DNA from: Streptomyces sp. NBC_01478
GTDB taxonomy: Bacteria; Actinomycetota; Actinomycetes; Streptomycetales; Streptomycetaceae
Length of the DNA stretch: 64,000 nt
Reading direction: 5' to 3'
Assembly (NCBI RefSeq): GCF_036227225.1
Contig: NZ_CP109444.1
Location: 7,049,501-7,113,500 of the forward strand
Numbering within the stretch: the stretch's first letter is position 1; each line of letters opens with the position of its first letter. Positions 17,834-26,716 of the stretch are shown in pieces. The notes below the pieces were generated by a model. That model had not been told where the DNA came from. It was given only the letters and a program-made list of their open reading frames with translations, and searched no databases. Position numbers and translations under genes: made by a program.

Positions 17834-17905
17834 TCAAGCAGCTCGACCATGGCAGCCGGCGGGCCGGTTGCCATAGGTAAAGAGGGAGGTCGGGTGCGTG
17901 AGCAT
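17834..17905 (-). CDS. Putative 23-aa leader peptide of the chorismate mutase attenuator
   Basis: Reads [20 protein letters not shown] plus RAA. It contains a TTT Phe and a TAT Tyr codon two codons apart, both rare in this GC-rich genome. A 24-nt near-palindrome (17850-17873) overlaps its second half, and its CGGCCCG can alternatively pair with CGGGCCG in the 5' arm of the terminator hairpin, the layout of a trp-type attenuator. No Shine-Dalgarno; a CATACT box (17912-17917) 6 nt upstream hints at a leaderless transcript. Expression is unproven. Confidence 0.45.
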   Translation of the reverse strand: MLTHPTSLFTYGNRPAGCHGRAA

Positions 17906-18096
17906 GGGGGGAGTATGGCACAGGACCGGTTGGGGGTGCCGGGCGGGGACGCCGGCGTCCGCGAAGCCCGCCGAGTCGGACAGCGGTTTCTGCGGCGCCC
18001 GTCCAGCCCACCGAGTCGGGCGGTGGGTGGGCACAGGTCTCGGGGGTCCGGGGGCGGAGCCGCCGGGGACGGCCAGGTGTCCCACGCCGACCCCGT

Positions 18097-18102
18097 TAGA
18101 AT
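18097..18102 (+). promoter_or_regulatory. Putative guaA -10 box
   Basis: TAGAAT matches the TAnnnT consensus and sits 43 bp before the GTG start at 18146, leaving room for a short leader with GGAAGG at 18130-18135. No convincing -35 box was found. Confidence 0.35.
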
Positions 18103-18145
18103 CGGTACCCAGACCCCCGCCCCACCGCCGGAAGGCCACGCTCCC

Positions 18146-19714
18146 GTGTCAGCGACCCCCGCCCCCGACACCGTCCTGGTCGTCGACTTCGGCGCGCAGT
18201 ACGCCCAGCTCATCGCCCGCCGCGTCCGCGAGGCCCGGGTCTACAGCGAGATCGTGCCGAGCACCATGCCGGTCGCGGAGATGCTCGCCAAGAACCCGGC
18301 GGCGATCATCCTCTCCGGCGGCCCCTCCTCGGTGTACGCGGAGGGCGCCCCCCGCCTGGACCGCGCACTCTTCGACGCCGGCGTCCCGGTCTTCGGCATG
18401 TGCTACGGCTTCCAGCTGATGGCCACGACTCTCGGCGGCACCGTCGACAACACGGGCGCCCGCGAGTACGGCCGTACGGAACTGCATGTCTCCCGGTCGT
18501 CCTCCACCCTCTTCGAAGGCACCCCGGACGAGCAGTCCGTGTGGATGTCCCACGGCGACGCCTGCTCCGCCGCCCCCGAGGGCTTCACGGTCACCGCGTC
18601 CACGGACGTCGTCCCGGTCGCCGCCTTCGAGAACGACGAGAAGAAGCTCTACGGCGTCCAGTACCACCCCGAGGTCATGCACTCCACGCACGGCCAGCAG
18701 GTGCTCGAGCACTTCCTGTACCGCGGCGCCGGCCTCACCCCGAACTGGACCACCGGCAACGTCATCGACGAGCAGGTCGCCCTCATCCGCGAGCAGGTCG
18801 GCGACAAGCGCGCCATCTGCGGTCTGTCCGGCGGCGTCGACTCCGCCGTGGCGGCCGCGCTCGTCGCTCGCGCCATCGGCGACCAGCTCACCTGCGTCTA
18901 CGTCGACCACGGCCTGATGCGCAAGGGCGAGACCGAGCAGGTCGAGAAGGACTTCGTGGCCGCGACCGGCGTCAAGCTCGTCGTCGTGGACGCGGAGGAG
19001 CGCTTCCTCACCGCGCTCAAGGGGGTCTCCGATCCCGAGCAGAAGCGGAAGATCATCGGCCGCGAGTTCATCCGCGTCTTCGAGCAGGCCCAGGCCGAGA
19101 TCATCGCGGACGAGGGCCCCGAGGTCGCCTTCCTGGTCCAGGGCACGCTCTACCCGGACGTGGTCGAGTCGGGCGGCGGCACGGGCACCGCGAACATCAA
19201 GTCGCACCACAACGTCGGCGGTCTCCCCGAGGACCTCGAATTCAAGCTCGTCGAACCGCTGCGCAAGCTGTTCAAGGACGAGGTCCGGATGGTCGGCCAG
19301 GAGCTGGGCCTCCCGGACGAGATCGTCCAGCGCCAGCCCTTCCCCGGCCCCGGCCTCGGCATCCGCATCGTGGGCGAGGTCACCAAGGACCGCCTCGACC
19401 TGCTCCGCGACGCCGACGCCATCGCCCGCGAGGAGCTGACGGCGGCCGGCCTCGACCGCGACATCTGGCAGTGCCCGGTGGTCCTCCTCGCCGACGTCCG
19501 CAGCGTCGGCGTCCAGGGCGACGGCCGCACCTACGGTCACCCGATCGTCCTGCGCCCGGTCTCCTCCGAGGACGCCATGACCGCCGACTGGTCGCGCCTG
19601 CCGTACGACGTCCTCGCGAAGATCTCCACCCGCATCACCAACGAGGTCGCCGACGTCAACCGCGTCGTCCTCGACATCACCTCGAAGCCCCCGGGGACCA
19701 TCGAGTGGGAGTGA
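18146..19714 (+). CDS. guaA: GMP synthase (glutamine-hydrolysing)
   Basis: 522 aa, normal length. It converts XMP to GMP using ATP and glutamine ammonia. GTG 18146 with GGAAGG upstream is chosen over the open frame extending back to 17453. The N-terminal class I glutaminase has nucleophile Cys86 in GMCYGFQL and the HPEV histidine ([10 protein letters not shown]). The ATP-pyrophosphatase domain follows with the PP-loop [14 protein letters not shown], then the C-terminal dimerisation/XMP-binding domain ([14 protein letters not shown], ending KPPGTIEWE). It stands alone, divergent from chorismate mutase and convergent with the next gene. Confidence 0.97.
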   Translation: MSATPAPDTVLVVDFGAQYAQLIARRVREARVYSEIVPSTMPVAEMLAKNPAAIILSGGPSSVYAEGAPRLDRALFDAGVPVFGMCYGFQLMATTLGGTVDNTGAREYGRTELHVSRSSSTLFEGTPDEQSVWMSHGDACSAAPEGFTVTASTDVVPVAAFENDEKKLYGVQYHPEVMHSTHGQQVLEHFLYRGAGLTPNWTTGNVIDEQVALIREQVGDKRAICGLSGGVDSAVAAALVARAIGDQLTCVYVDHGLMRKGETEQVEKDFVAATGVKLVVVDAEERFLTALKGVSDPEQKRKIIGREFIRVFEQAQAEIIADEGPEVAFLVQGTLYPDVVESGGGTGTANIKSHHNVGGLPEDLEFKLVEPLRKLFKDEVRMVGQELGLPDEIVQRQPFPGPGLGIRIVGEVTKDRLDLLRDADAIAREELTAAGLDRDIWQCPVVLLADVRSVGVQGDGRTYGHPIVLRPVSSEDAMTADWSRLPYDVLAKISTRITNEVADVNRVVLDITSKPPGTIEWE

Positions 19715-19746
19715 GCCTTCCCGGAGCCCTTCGGGCATCTTGAGGC

Positions 19747-20220
19747 TCAGGTCCGCTTGAGGGTCCGCACCGGCCCTCCGGGCTTCCAGACCTGCACGAC
19801 GAGATACGTTTCGTCCTCGACGTAGGTCCGCACGACCTCCGTCAGCTCGGTGCGGAAGAGGTGGAACGGCTCCGGCGGTTCCACCTCTTTCCTGTACGCC
19901 CCCTTCACCCCGGCATCGGTCACCTCCACCGCCCGCCCGCTCACCCGTACGTCACCGCCGTGCGTGTCCGTACCTGGCCCCGGGTTCGCCTGCAGCGCGA
20001 ACCGCGGATCGCGCCGCAGATCCAGCGCCTTCAGCGAGTCGGGCATCATCCCGAGCCACAACTCGCCGTCCAGGAAGCGCACTTCGAGCCCGGTCGTGCG
20101 CGGCGACCCGTCCTTGCGCAGGGTCGCGAGGACGTGATGCGTGAAGGCCCCGAAGCGCGTCTCGACGATCGCGGCGAGGTCCGGTTCGGCGGCGGTGAAG
20201 GTGGCCCAGTTCGCTGTCAT
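19747..20220 (-). CDS. Split-barrel flavin/F420-binding PPOX-class protein
   Basis: 157 aa with the pyridoxamine-5'-phosphate-oxidase-like split-barrel pattern: HHVLATLRKDGSPRTTGLEV, GELWLGMMPDSLKALDLRRD, then RVSGRAVEV. Such proteins bind FMN or coenzyme F420 and reduce varied small molecules; the substrate cannot be told from sequence. Ends 33 bp from the guaA stop on the opposite strand. A single-gene unit. Confidence 0.75.
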   Translation of the reverse strand: MTANWATFTAAEPDLAAIVETRFGAFTHHVLATLRKDGSPRTTGLEVRFLDGELWLGMMPDSLKALDLRRDPRFALQANPGPGTDTHGGDVRVSGRAVEVTDAGVKGAYRKEVEPPEPFHLFRTELTEVVRTYVEDETYLVVQVWKPGGPVRTLKRT

Positions 20221-20339
20221 ACGGCGAGTGTTCCGCCGATAACCGACATCCTCTGTCCTCTTTACCGACCCGCACTGCCCTTTTCGACCGACCGGCGGTA
20301 ACTTCTCGCCCTTACAACAAACCCAGTGCTGGAGGACCG

Positions 20340-21134
20340 ATGCACGGGCCGATGCCGCCCTCCCCCCTGCCCACCGACCAACTGCGGTTCGCCATGCCGC
20401 CGATGCACGAGTCGGTCGAGGACGAACGCCGGCACCGCAAGGAACGGCTCGCGGGCGCCCTGCGCCTGTTCGGCCGGCTCGGCTTCGAGGACGGGGTCTC
20501 GGGGCACATCACCGCCCGCGACCCCGAGTTCAGCGACTGCTTCTGGGTCAACCCCTTCGGGATGCCCTTCCGACATGTCACCGTGAGCGATCTGGTGCTG
20601 GCCAACTCGGACGGCCAGGTGCTCCAGGGCCGCCACCACGTCAACCAGGCCGCGTTCACCGTGCACTCCCAGGTCCACGCAGCCCGCCCGGACGTCGTCT
20701 CGGTCGCCCACTGCCACTCCGTGCACGGCCGGGCGCTCTCCGCCCTCGGCGACTTCCTCGACCCGATCAGCCAGGAGAGCTGCGCCTTCTACGAGGACCA
20801 CGCGCTCTACGACGCCTACAGCGGGGTCTCCGTCGACGCCGAGGAGGGCAAGCGGATCGCCGCCGGGCTGGGCTCCCGCAAGGCGCTCGTGCTGCGCAAC
20901 CACGGACTGCTCACCGTGGGCGACTCGGTGGACGCGGCGGCCTGGTGGTTCGTGTCCATGGAACGCTCCTGCCAGGTCCAGCTCCTCGCGAAGGCGGCCG
21001 GCCGGCCCCTCCTCATCGACCACAAACTCGCCGTCGCCACCCGCGAACAGACCGGCGGCGACCTCGTCGCGTGGATCAACTACCAGCCCCTGTGGCAGGA
21101 CATCAGCCGCAGCGAACCGGACCTCCTCAGTTGA
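20340..21134 (+). CDS. Class II aldolase/adducin family protein
   Basis: 264 aa; ATG 20340 is preceded by GGAGG at 20331. Family features are FEDGVSGHITARDPE near the N-terminus, the zinc-binding HCHSVHGRALSAL near residue 123 and RKALVLRNHGLLTVGDSVD carrying the third His. Members include fuculose- and ribulose-phosphate aldolases as well as uncharacterised actinobacterial proteins; the particular substrate is unknown. It is cytoplasmic, in a single-gene unit convergent with the next gene. Confidence 0.8.
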   Translation: MHGPMPPSPLPTDQLRFAMPPMHESVEDERRHRKERLAGALRLFGRLGFEDGVSGHITARDPEFSDCFWVNPFGMPFRHVTVSDLVLANSDGQVLQGRHHVNQAAFTVHSQVHAARPDVVSVAHCHSVHGRALSALGDFLDPISQESCAFYEDHALYDAYSGVSVDAEEGKRIAAGLGSRKALVLRNHGLLTVGDSVDAAAWWFVSMERSCQVQLLAKAAGRPLLIDHKLAVATREQTGGDLVAWINYQPLWQDISRSEPDLLS

Positions 21135-21173
21135 AGCCGAACGGCTGAGCCGGGAGCCGACCGGCTGAGCCGC

Positions 21174-22067
21174 TCAACTGAATCCCCGCAGCACGGCCGC
21201 CTTGGTCATCCTGAACTCCTCGTCCGTGAGCACCCCTTCCCGGTGCAGCTCGCCCAACTCCCGCAGCCTGCGCAGGAGTACGTCGTGATGATCGGCCGGC
21301 GGCGGAACGGTCGCCAGCCGTCGAGGGCGGTCCGCGAACTCCCCGTTGTCGAGTTCCCGGACCGACGGATGCGGCAGCCGCGCGGTCACCGCCGTCGCGA
21401 CCAGCGCGGTGAGCAGATCGCGCCGGGTGCTGCCCCACAGATCGAGGGCGTACGGGTCCTTCTCCGGCGGCAGTTTGGAGAACACCGTCTCCCGGGTCAC
21501 GAACCGCATGAACCCGTCCTCGTAGCCGGAGTTGGGCAGCCACTCCACCTGCACGAGGTCCCCGACGGAGACGATGCGCGGCCCGGTGGCACGCTTGACG
21601 CGCTCCGAGGTGTCGGCCCAGTCGATGCGCACCTGGGCGCCGTCGAAGGACACCGTGCCGTCGGAGGAGCGCACGGAGACCGGGACCGGCGGGCCGGGCA
21701 GGAGATAGGCCTTGGTGGGCTCCTTGGGGATCTGGTCCAGGAGCAGCGCGTGCCGGATCTCCTCCGCCACGTACTCCGCGACCCCGGACCGGTCGATGTC
21801 CACGATCAGCCGGTACGGATCCGCCGCGTCCGGCAGCCGTCCGCCGGTCGCCTGGAGCAGCGGGTCGGCTCCCTCGCGCAGCCTCAGCCGCAGCCGGCCA
21901 CGCTTGCGTTCGGGTTCGTAGACGACGCCCGCGACGGCTTCGAGGGGCACCGCGATCTCCCCGTACGTCTGCCGGAACAGTGGCACGGAGCGGTGAAGTC
22001 CCGGCGTGATACGGACCGTTGTGCCGTCGAAGGCCCAGGTCCCGTCGCGCTGGATGATCTCGGCCAT
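21174..22067 (-). CDS. DUF4429 protein with C-terminal SHOCT motif
   Basis: 297 aa. Two related halves each begin with a pattern of the type GTWAFDGTTVRI (near residue 10) and GTVSFDGAQVRIDW (near 135), matching the DUF4429 domain as I recall it. The C-terminus (LRRLRELGELHREGVLTDEE) is a SHOCT oligomerisation helix pair. No signal peptide or membrane segment. Function unknown; related proteins are thought to bind lipids or membranes through a PH-like fold (inference). The 39-bp gap to the convergent aldolase gene holds two copies of CGGCTGAGCC. Confidence 0.7.
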   Translation of the reverse strand: MAEIIQRDGTWAFDGTTVRITPGLHRSVPLFRQTYGEIAVPLEAVAGVVYEPERKRGRLRLRLREGADPLLQATGGRLPDAADPYRLIVDIDRSGVAEYVAEEIRHALLLDQIPKEPTKAYLLPGPPVPVSVRSSDGTVSFDGAQVRIDWADTSERVKRATGPRIVSVGDLVQVEWLPNSGYEDGFMRFVTRETVFSKLPPEKDPYALDLWGSTRRDLLTALVATAVTARLPHPSVRELDNGEFADRPRRLATVPPPADHHDVLLRRLRELGELHREGVLTDEEFRMTKAAVLRGFS

Positions 22068-22285
22068 AGGGAAATTCTCGCAGCAGGGTCAACACGGCGG
22101 CGCCCGCTTCACCCGCGCTGACCAGACCTGCCGGACGCGGACCCCGTTCCGTAGGGCACAATCCGCTGGTGTCGTGCGGGAGTTGCAAGGCGGTGGCCAA
22201 AGGCTTCGGAGCCGGCCGCCGAACGTGAGGGCCCGGGGTCGAGGGCCGAGGACCATGAGGGTCGTGGGGAAGGCAGGCGTCGGGC

Positions 22286-23566
22286 GTGGCGGTGCAGGAG
22301 GCGAGACAGGGCGGCGAGCACATCGGTGCCCACGGAGGTGGCTGCACCTGCGGGGACTGCCCGCACGGAGCACGCGAGGGGCATCGGCGCGCGGTCGCCG
22401 CGTTCCTCGTCAAGCGGGACGGCTTCGCGGCCGGCGAGGGGCTGCCCGCGGCGGTGGCGCACTCGGCGTCCGCCTCCCGGCAGTGGGTCTCGGACGAACT
22501 GACCCAGTCCGCCGACGACGTCGCCGAACGCGGCCGCGCCGAGGGCGGCGCCTGGCTGGCCCGCCTGTGGCATCGCACGGCCTTCACGGTGTGGGCTGCT
22601 TTCGTCGTGCTGCTCCTGGTGCAGTCGCTCACCGCGATCGGCGCGGGCTGGACGGCGGCCCGCACGGCCGGGCTGCTGGCCGCGCTCGTGGTCGGCGGTG
22701 CGGTGACCGCCGCCTCCTGGTTCCACCGGGCGCGCGGCGGGGCGCTGGCACCGGTCATCGGTGAGGACAACCGGCTGTCGACCTCCCGCGCTGTCGCCGT
22801 GTCCTGGGTGCTGTTCGTGGCGTACGCGGTGCTGGTCCTGGCCGGCCGCCTCGCCGCCGCCTCCGACCACGCCGAGCGCGACGCCCTCATCTCCGGCCTC
22901 GAACTCGCCCGCGGCGCCGGTGTGGTGACCGTCCTCGCCGTGGTCTGCGCGATCGCCGTGCTCGTCCGCCGGGTCGTCGGCCTGCGGGTCCTCGGCCAGC
23001 GCCTCCAGAAGATCCCCGCCGACCGCCCCCGCGCCGCCGACCTCCTCACCGACGACGCGGGCCGCGGCACCTTCGCCGACATCCAGTACGTCGCGATCAG
23101 CGCCGTCGCCCTCGTCTTCGTCGCCGTACGCCTCGCCCGCCGCCCCGACCAACTGCCCGACCTGCCCTGGGGGTTGGCGGTGGTCGTGCTGATCTCGGCC
23201 GCGACGTACCTGGCCGGCAAGTACGCGGAGGGCGGCCGCCCGGTCATCCTCTCGGTGGTGCGCTCCCGTGAGGCGGGCGACCTCGACGCCCCCATCCGCA
23301 CCGGCGACGACATCGAGATCCGCGGCGCCGGCTTCGTCCCCCCGGGCGCCCAGACCGCCGACCGGCTCTCCCGCATGGTCGTCCGCATCGGCCCGGTCAA
23401 CGTCCACGTCCCCCTCGTCCCGGTCACCGGCGGCTTCTCCAACCCCACGGACACCCTCCTGACCGTCCCCGTCCCGGTCGACGTCGAGCCCGGACGCGTG
23501 GAGGTACAGGTGGTGACCGCGGCCGGCGTGGAGACGAACGCCTGCGTGGTCGACGTGACGGACTGA
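22286..23566 (+). CDS. Multi-pass membrane protein of unknown function
   Basis: 426 aa. The N-terminus is Cys/His rich (HGGGCTCGDCPHG), possibly a metal site. Then come four or more membrane helices (FTVWAAFVVLLLVQSL, AVAVSWVLFVAYAVLVLAG, GVVTVLAVVCAIAVLV, LPWGLAVVVLISAATYLAG), and a soluble C-terminal domain of about 100 aa with a beta-rich IPT/TIG-like feel (GDDIEIRGAGFVPPG, VPVDVEPGRVEVQVVTAAGV). Start GTG 22286 is provisional because the ribosome site is weak; GTG 22292 is possible. It is followed after 8 bp by another unknown gene, probably in one operon. Confidence 0.65.
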   Translation: MAVQEARQGGEHIGAHGGGCTCGDCPHGAREGHRRAVAAFLVKRDGFAAGEGLPAAVAHSASASRQWVSDELTQSADDVAERGRAEGGAWLARLWHRTAFTVWAAFVVLLLVQSLTAIGAGWTAARTAGLLAALVVGGAVTAASWFHRARGGALAPVIGEDNRLSTSRAVAVSWVLFVAYAVLVLAGRLAAASDHAERDALISGLELARGAGVVTVLAVVCAIAVLVRRVVGLRVLGQRLQKIPADRPRAADLLTDDAGRGTFADIQYVAISAVALVFVAVRLARRPDQLPDLPWGLAVVVLISAATYLAGKYAEGGRPVILSVVRSREAGDLDAPIRTGDDIEIRGAGFVPPGAQTADRLSRMVVRIGPVNVHVPLVPVTGGFSNPTDTLLTVPVPVDVEPGRVEVQVVTAAGVETNACVVDVTD

Positions 23567-23574
23567 CCCCACCC

Positions 23575-24063
23575 ATGAGCGACGACGTCCTGTCGGTCAT
23601 CCCGACCGACCCCCACTGGCAGCCCGGGCCGGAGGCGGGCGAGCGCGCGGCCGCCCTGGTGACCCGGCTGGTCTCGGACGGCCGGGCTTTCGCGGACGAC
23701 CCGGACGCCGACGACGATCCGGAGATCGACGTCGACTGGTACGCCATCCCGACCATGGTGGACTGCGGCGGCAACCTCGAACGCATCGGCTGCCCCCACT
23801 GCGGTGCCTCGATCGACCGGCAGTGGTACGCCGATCTGGTCGAGCACCACCCGGACGGCTTCCCGACGCTCGCCGTGACCGCCCCCTGTTGCGCCGCCGC
23901 CACCTCCCTGGACGCCCTCGACCACGACTGGCCGTGCGGTTTCGCCCGCTTTGAGATCGCCGTCTGGAACCCGGGACGCGTCATCTGGTTCGGTGACGAC
24001 GAGCTGTCGGCCGTCGCCGAGGCTCTCGGGCACCCCGTGCGACAGGTCCGGGCCCACATCTGA
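23575..24063 (+). CDS. Hypothetical protein with zinc-ribbon-like cysteines
   Basis: 162 aa, acidic and soluble. Contains CPHC (residues about 66-69) and CC (about 103-104) that could bind zinc. No known family recognised. It lies 8 bp after the membrane protein gene and so likely shares its promoter. Confidence 0.7.
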   Translation: MSDDVLSVIPTDPHWQPGPEAGERAAALVTRLVSDGRAFADDPDADDDPEIDVDWYAIPTMVDCGGNLERIGCPHCGASIDRQWYADLVEHHPDGFPTLAVTAPCCAAATSLDALDHDWPCGFARFEIAVWNPGRVIWFGDDELSAVAEALGHPVRQVRAHI

Positions 24064-24202
24064 ACATCCATAGAAGCGGGCCGACCGCAGCCCGGACTCT
24101 GCCGAAGTCCGAAAAACTGTCCGAAGCATGGTTGAGCGGGTCCCCCTTTTCGTACGTATGGTCTGTTGAGGGGTCAACGGCGGCGAGAGGCGGCTAAGGG
24201 CG

Positions 24203-24733
24203 ATGACTCACAGCACTCGAATGGATACGCAAACCCCGTACCTCGACGGCGACCGGAGCTGGCGTGACACCGCCACCCGGTACGCCCTGCTCCCACTGCG
24301 CGTCTTCCTCGGCGTCACCTTCATCTACGCAGGCCTGGACAAACTCACCGACAGCGCCTTCATGAAGTCCTCCGGCGCCGGCTCGATCGGCGAGACGATG
24401 CGCGCGGTCCGCGACTCGTCGGCGATCCCGGCCCTGGTCGACCTCTCCCTGAAGAGCCCCGTCGGCTTCGGCTACGCCATCGCCTTCGGTGAACTCGCCG
24501 TCGGCATCGGCACGTTGATCGGTCTGCTGGCCCGCCTCGCCGCACTCGGCGGTGCGCTGATCTCGCTCAGCCTGTGGCTGACCATTAGCTGGGCCAACGA
24601 CCCCTACTACTACGGCAACGACCTCGCCTATCTGATGGCCTGGCTGCCCCTCGTCCTCGCGGGCGCCTCCGTGTTCTCCCTGGACGCGGCGATCCGAGCC
24701 AGGCGAAGGCAGCGCACGGGCGGCTACCGGTAG
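24203..24733 (+). CDS. DoxX family membrane protein
   Basis: 176 aa with four membrane helices: LLPLRVFLGVTFIYAGLDKL (the typical DoxX first helix), GFGYAIAFGELAVGIGTLIG, LGGALISLSLWLTISWAND and LAYLMAWLPLVLAGASVFSL. The DoxX family has roles proposed in quinol oxidation or redox homeostasis; the precise role is unknown. ATG 24203 has AAGGG close by. It stands alone. Confidence 0.85.
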   Translation: MTHSTRMDTQTPYLDGDRSWRDTATRYALLPLRVFLGVTFIYAGLDKLTDSAFMKSSGAGSIGETMRAVRDSSAIPALVDLSLKSPVGFGYAIAFGELAVGIGTLIGLLARLAALGGALISLSLWLTISWANDPYYYGNDLAYLMAWLPLVLAGASVFSLDAAIRARRRQRTGGYR

Positions 24734-24834
24734 CCCCTGAAGGGGAGCCGGCGGTGGCCGGGTCCTGGGACTCGGTCACCGGGTTCTCGCCGGGCGGGCC
24801 GTCGGCTCGGCCCGGTCCGGTTCGTAGACGATCG

Positions 24835-25077
24835 TCAGCCGGATATGTCCGGACCGGGGTCGGCCGTGCTCCTACGGCCGGCCCTTCGGTGTCGGCGGAT
24901 CGCGCCGCTGACCCCCGCCACCACACCGGCCAGCAGCAGGCCGAACACGACCAGCGGGATCACCGCGAACCACTCGGTCACCCACAGCCCGCCCGCGTCC
25001 CCGGCGTAGACCACGCCCGCGACGGCGAGGAAGAGGCCGACGACCAGCTTCCCGGGCTGGAACTCATGACGCAGCAC
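24835..25077 (-). CDS. Small membrane protein downstream of the PspC/LiaF-like gene
   Basis: 80 aa with two helices (LVVGLFLAVAGVVYAGDAG and FAVIPLVVFGLLLAGVVAGV) and a basic tail. GTG 25077 is chosen because GGAGG stands six bases upstream; the frame opens further to 25212 but lacks support. It overlaps the end of the preceding gene by 14 nt, so translation is coupled. Likely an accessory to the envelope-stress membrane protein (inference). Confidence 0.75.
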   Translation of the reverse strand: MLRHEFQPGKLVVGLFLAVAGVVYAGDAGGLWVTEWFAVIPLVVFGLLLAGVVAGVSGAIRRHRRAGRRSTADPGPDISG

Positions 25078-26485
25078 GGCTGACCTCCGCCTGTCCGACG
25101 CCGACATGGAGGTCCAGGTCCAGCGTGCCGGTGCTCTTGACGCCCGCCGTCGGGGCAAGGGTGACCTGCTGCTGCTTGTCCGGCTCCACGTCCACGTCCT
25201 TCTTGTCGTCACCGGGCAACTGGATGTCCCCGACGTTCACGTCCACGTTCAGCTTCACCGTCACGTCCGAGGGCACGATCACCTTCAACTGCCCGACGCC
25301 CACCTCGGCCTGGGCCGAGACCGTCTGCCCCTTGGTCAGGTGCAGTCCGGTCAGGTCCAGCGTGCCCACCCCGTTCCCCAGGTCGTACCTCTGCTGTACC
25401 TCCGCCACCGCCGCGGGCTGCCAGGTGACGTGTTCCCAGTGGGTGGTGAGGTCCTTGGGCAGGGCAGCCGAGGCGGCGAGCAGGCCGGCCGTGACGATCG
25501 CGAGGAACACCGAGCCCGCCCCCGTACGCCCCGCGAACGCGCTGATCGCGATCCCCAGGCCGAAGACGACGAGCGCACAGGCCAGGCCGGCCTGCAGGCT
25601 GGTGCCGAGCTCCTGGTCGTTCCACTTCGCGGCGGTGCCCAGGGCCCCCGCGAACAGCGCGAGCAGGAACACCCAGCCGCCGATCCAGCGCGGGCCGCGC
25701 GGCTTCGGAGGTGCCGGGCGCGGTCTCCGCTGATCCTCGCGCCAGTGCGGGTACGAAGGGCCGAGGCTGATGTGGATCGCGTCGGCGATGTCCCGGTCGC
25801 GGGAGTCGCCGGGGCCCCACAGATAACCGGTGCCACCGACGTGTGTGCCGTCCTTGACGATCGGATCACGCCACCAGGAGGGATAGGACGCGGCCACCGG
25901 CGGCGCCTGGGCCTCCGGCGGGGCATCGGCGACGGCCTGCGCGGCCAGCGGGTCGGGGTCGGGGGCGCCGCGCTGCTGCGACCAGTACCCCGCGCCCGCC
26001 AGCAGGAGGGAGACGACGACGGCGAAGGTCAGCACACTCGCGTTGTTCAGCATCGACAGGAACACACCGCAGCCGACCAGCGCGAACAGCACGGCGGCCA
26101 GGGCCTGGCCGTCCACGCGGCCGGTGAAGAGCTTGCGGACCTCGTTCTCCTCCTCGTCGTCGTACGGGACGAAGAGCCAGGCGAAGCCGTAGAAGATGAG
26201 GCCGATGCCGCCCGTCGCCGAGAGCACGGCGAGCGTGATCCGGAAGATCACCGGGTCCATGTCGCACTGCCGCCCGAGCCCCGCGCACACCCCCGCGAGC
26301 ACCTTCGACCGCCGGTCCCGCCGGAACCGGTGCAGAGCCGCGCCCGCGCTGCCGCCGCCGGGCACCGCACCCGGCGAGGAGGCGGCACCCGCGCCGGGCA
26401 CGGCGTCCTGCGGCCCGGCGCCCGCTCGCGGACGTGGGCCGGAGCCGGGTCCCGGACCCGTCGCGGCGTGCTCGTGATCTGTCAT
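25064..26485 (-). CDS. PspC-domain membrane protein with LiaF-like C-terminal domain
   Basis: 473 aa from ATG 26485; the frame is open to 26596. After a Gly/Pro/Ala-rich N-terminus comes a PspC domain (SKVLAGVCAGLGRQCDMDPV, then IFRITLAVLSATGGIGLIFYG), then several more membrane helices. A C-terminal beta-repeat domain (VGTLDLTGLHLTKGQTVSAQ, VGVGQLKVIVPSDVTVKLNV) resembles the LiaF C-terminal domain. LiaF proteins restrain cell-envelope-stress two-component systems; such a histidine kinase/regulator pair is encoded divergently next door. A regulatory interaction between them is inference. Confidence 0.85.
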   Translation of the reverse strand: MTDHEHAATGPGPGSGPRPRAGAGPQDAVPGAGAASSPGAVPGGGSAGAALHRFRRDRRSKVLAGVCAGLGRQCDMDPVIFRITLAVLSATGGIGLIFYGFAWLFVPYDDEEENEVRKLFTGRVDGQALAAVLFALVGCGVFLSMLNNASVLTFAVVVSLLLAGAGYWSQQRGAPDPDPLAAQAVADAPPEAQAPPVAASYPSWWRDPIVKDGTHVGGTGYLWGPGDSRDRDIADAIHISLGPSYPHWREDQRRPRPAPPKPRGPRWIGGWVFLLALFAGALGTAAKWNDQELGTSLQAGLACALVVFGLGIAISAFAGRTGAGSVFLAIVTAGLLAASAALPKDLTTHWEHVTWQPAAVAEVQQRYDLGNGVGTLDLTGLHLTKGQTVSAQAEVGVGQLKVIVPSDVTVKLNVDVNVGDIQLPGDDKKDVDVEPDKQQQVTLAPTAGVKSTGTLDLDLHVGVGQAEVSRAAS

Positions 26486-26716
26486 GCGTCCATGCTGCCC
26501 GCCGCGAGGCGCCGATGGCAGTCGGGACGACCCTGGCCGAACCCTGAAATCGGCCCCGACCCGGACCGGGGGAGTGTTCGACAACGGCCCCGACACCGCG
26601 AAAGGCCCCCGCGGCGCTCTGTCTTCGCGGACCGAGCGCGCCGTATTCGAAGATCAGGGGAGTCTCGGGGGTCCACCCTGATGCCCGGAACGGCGGGGCG
26701 TGTGAACATCGGTGGC

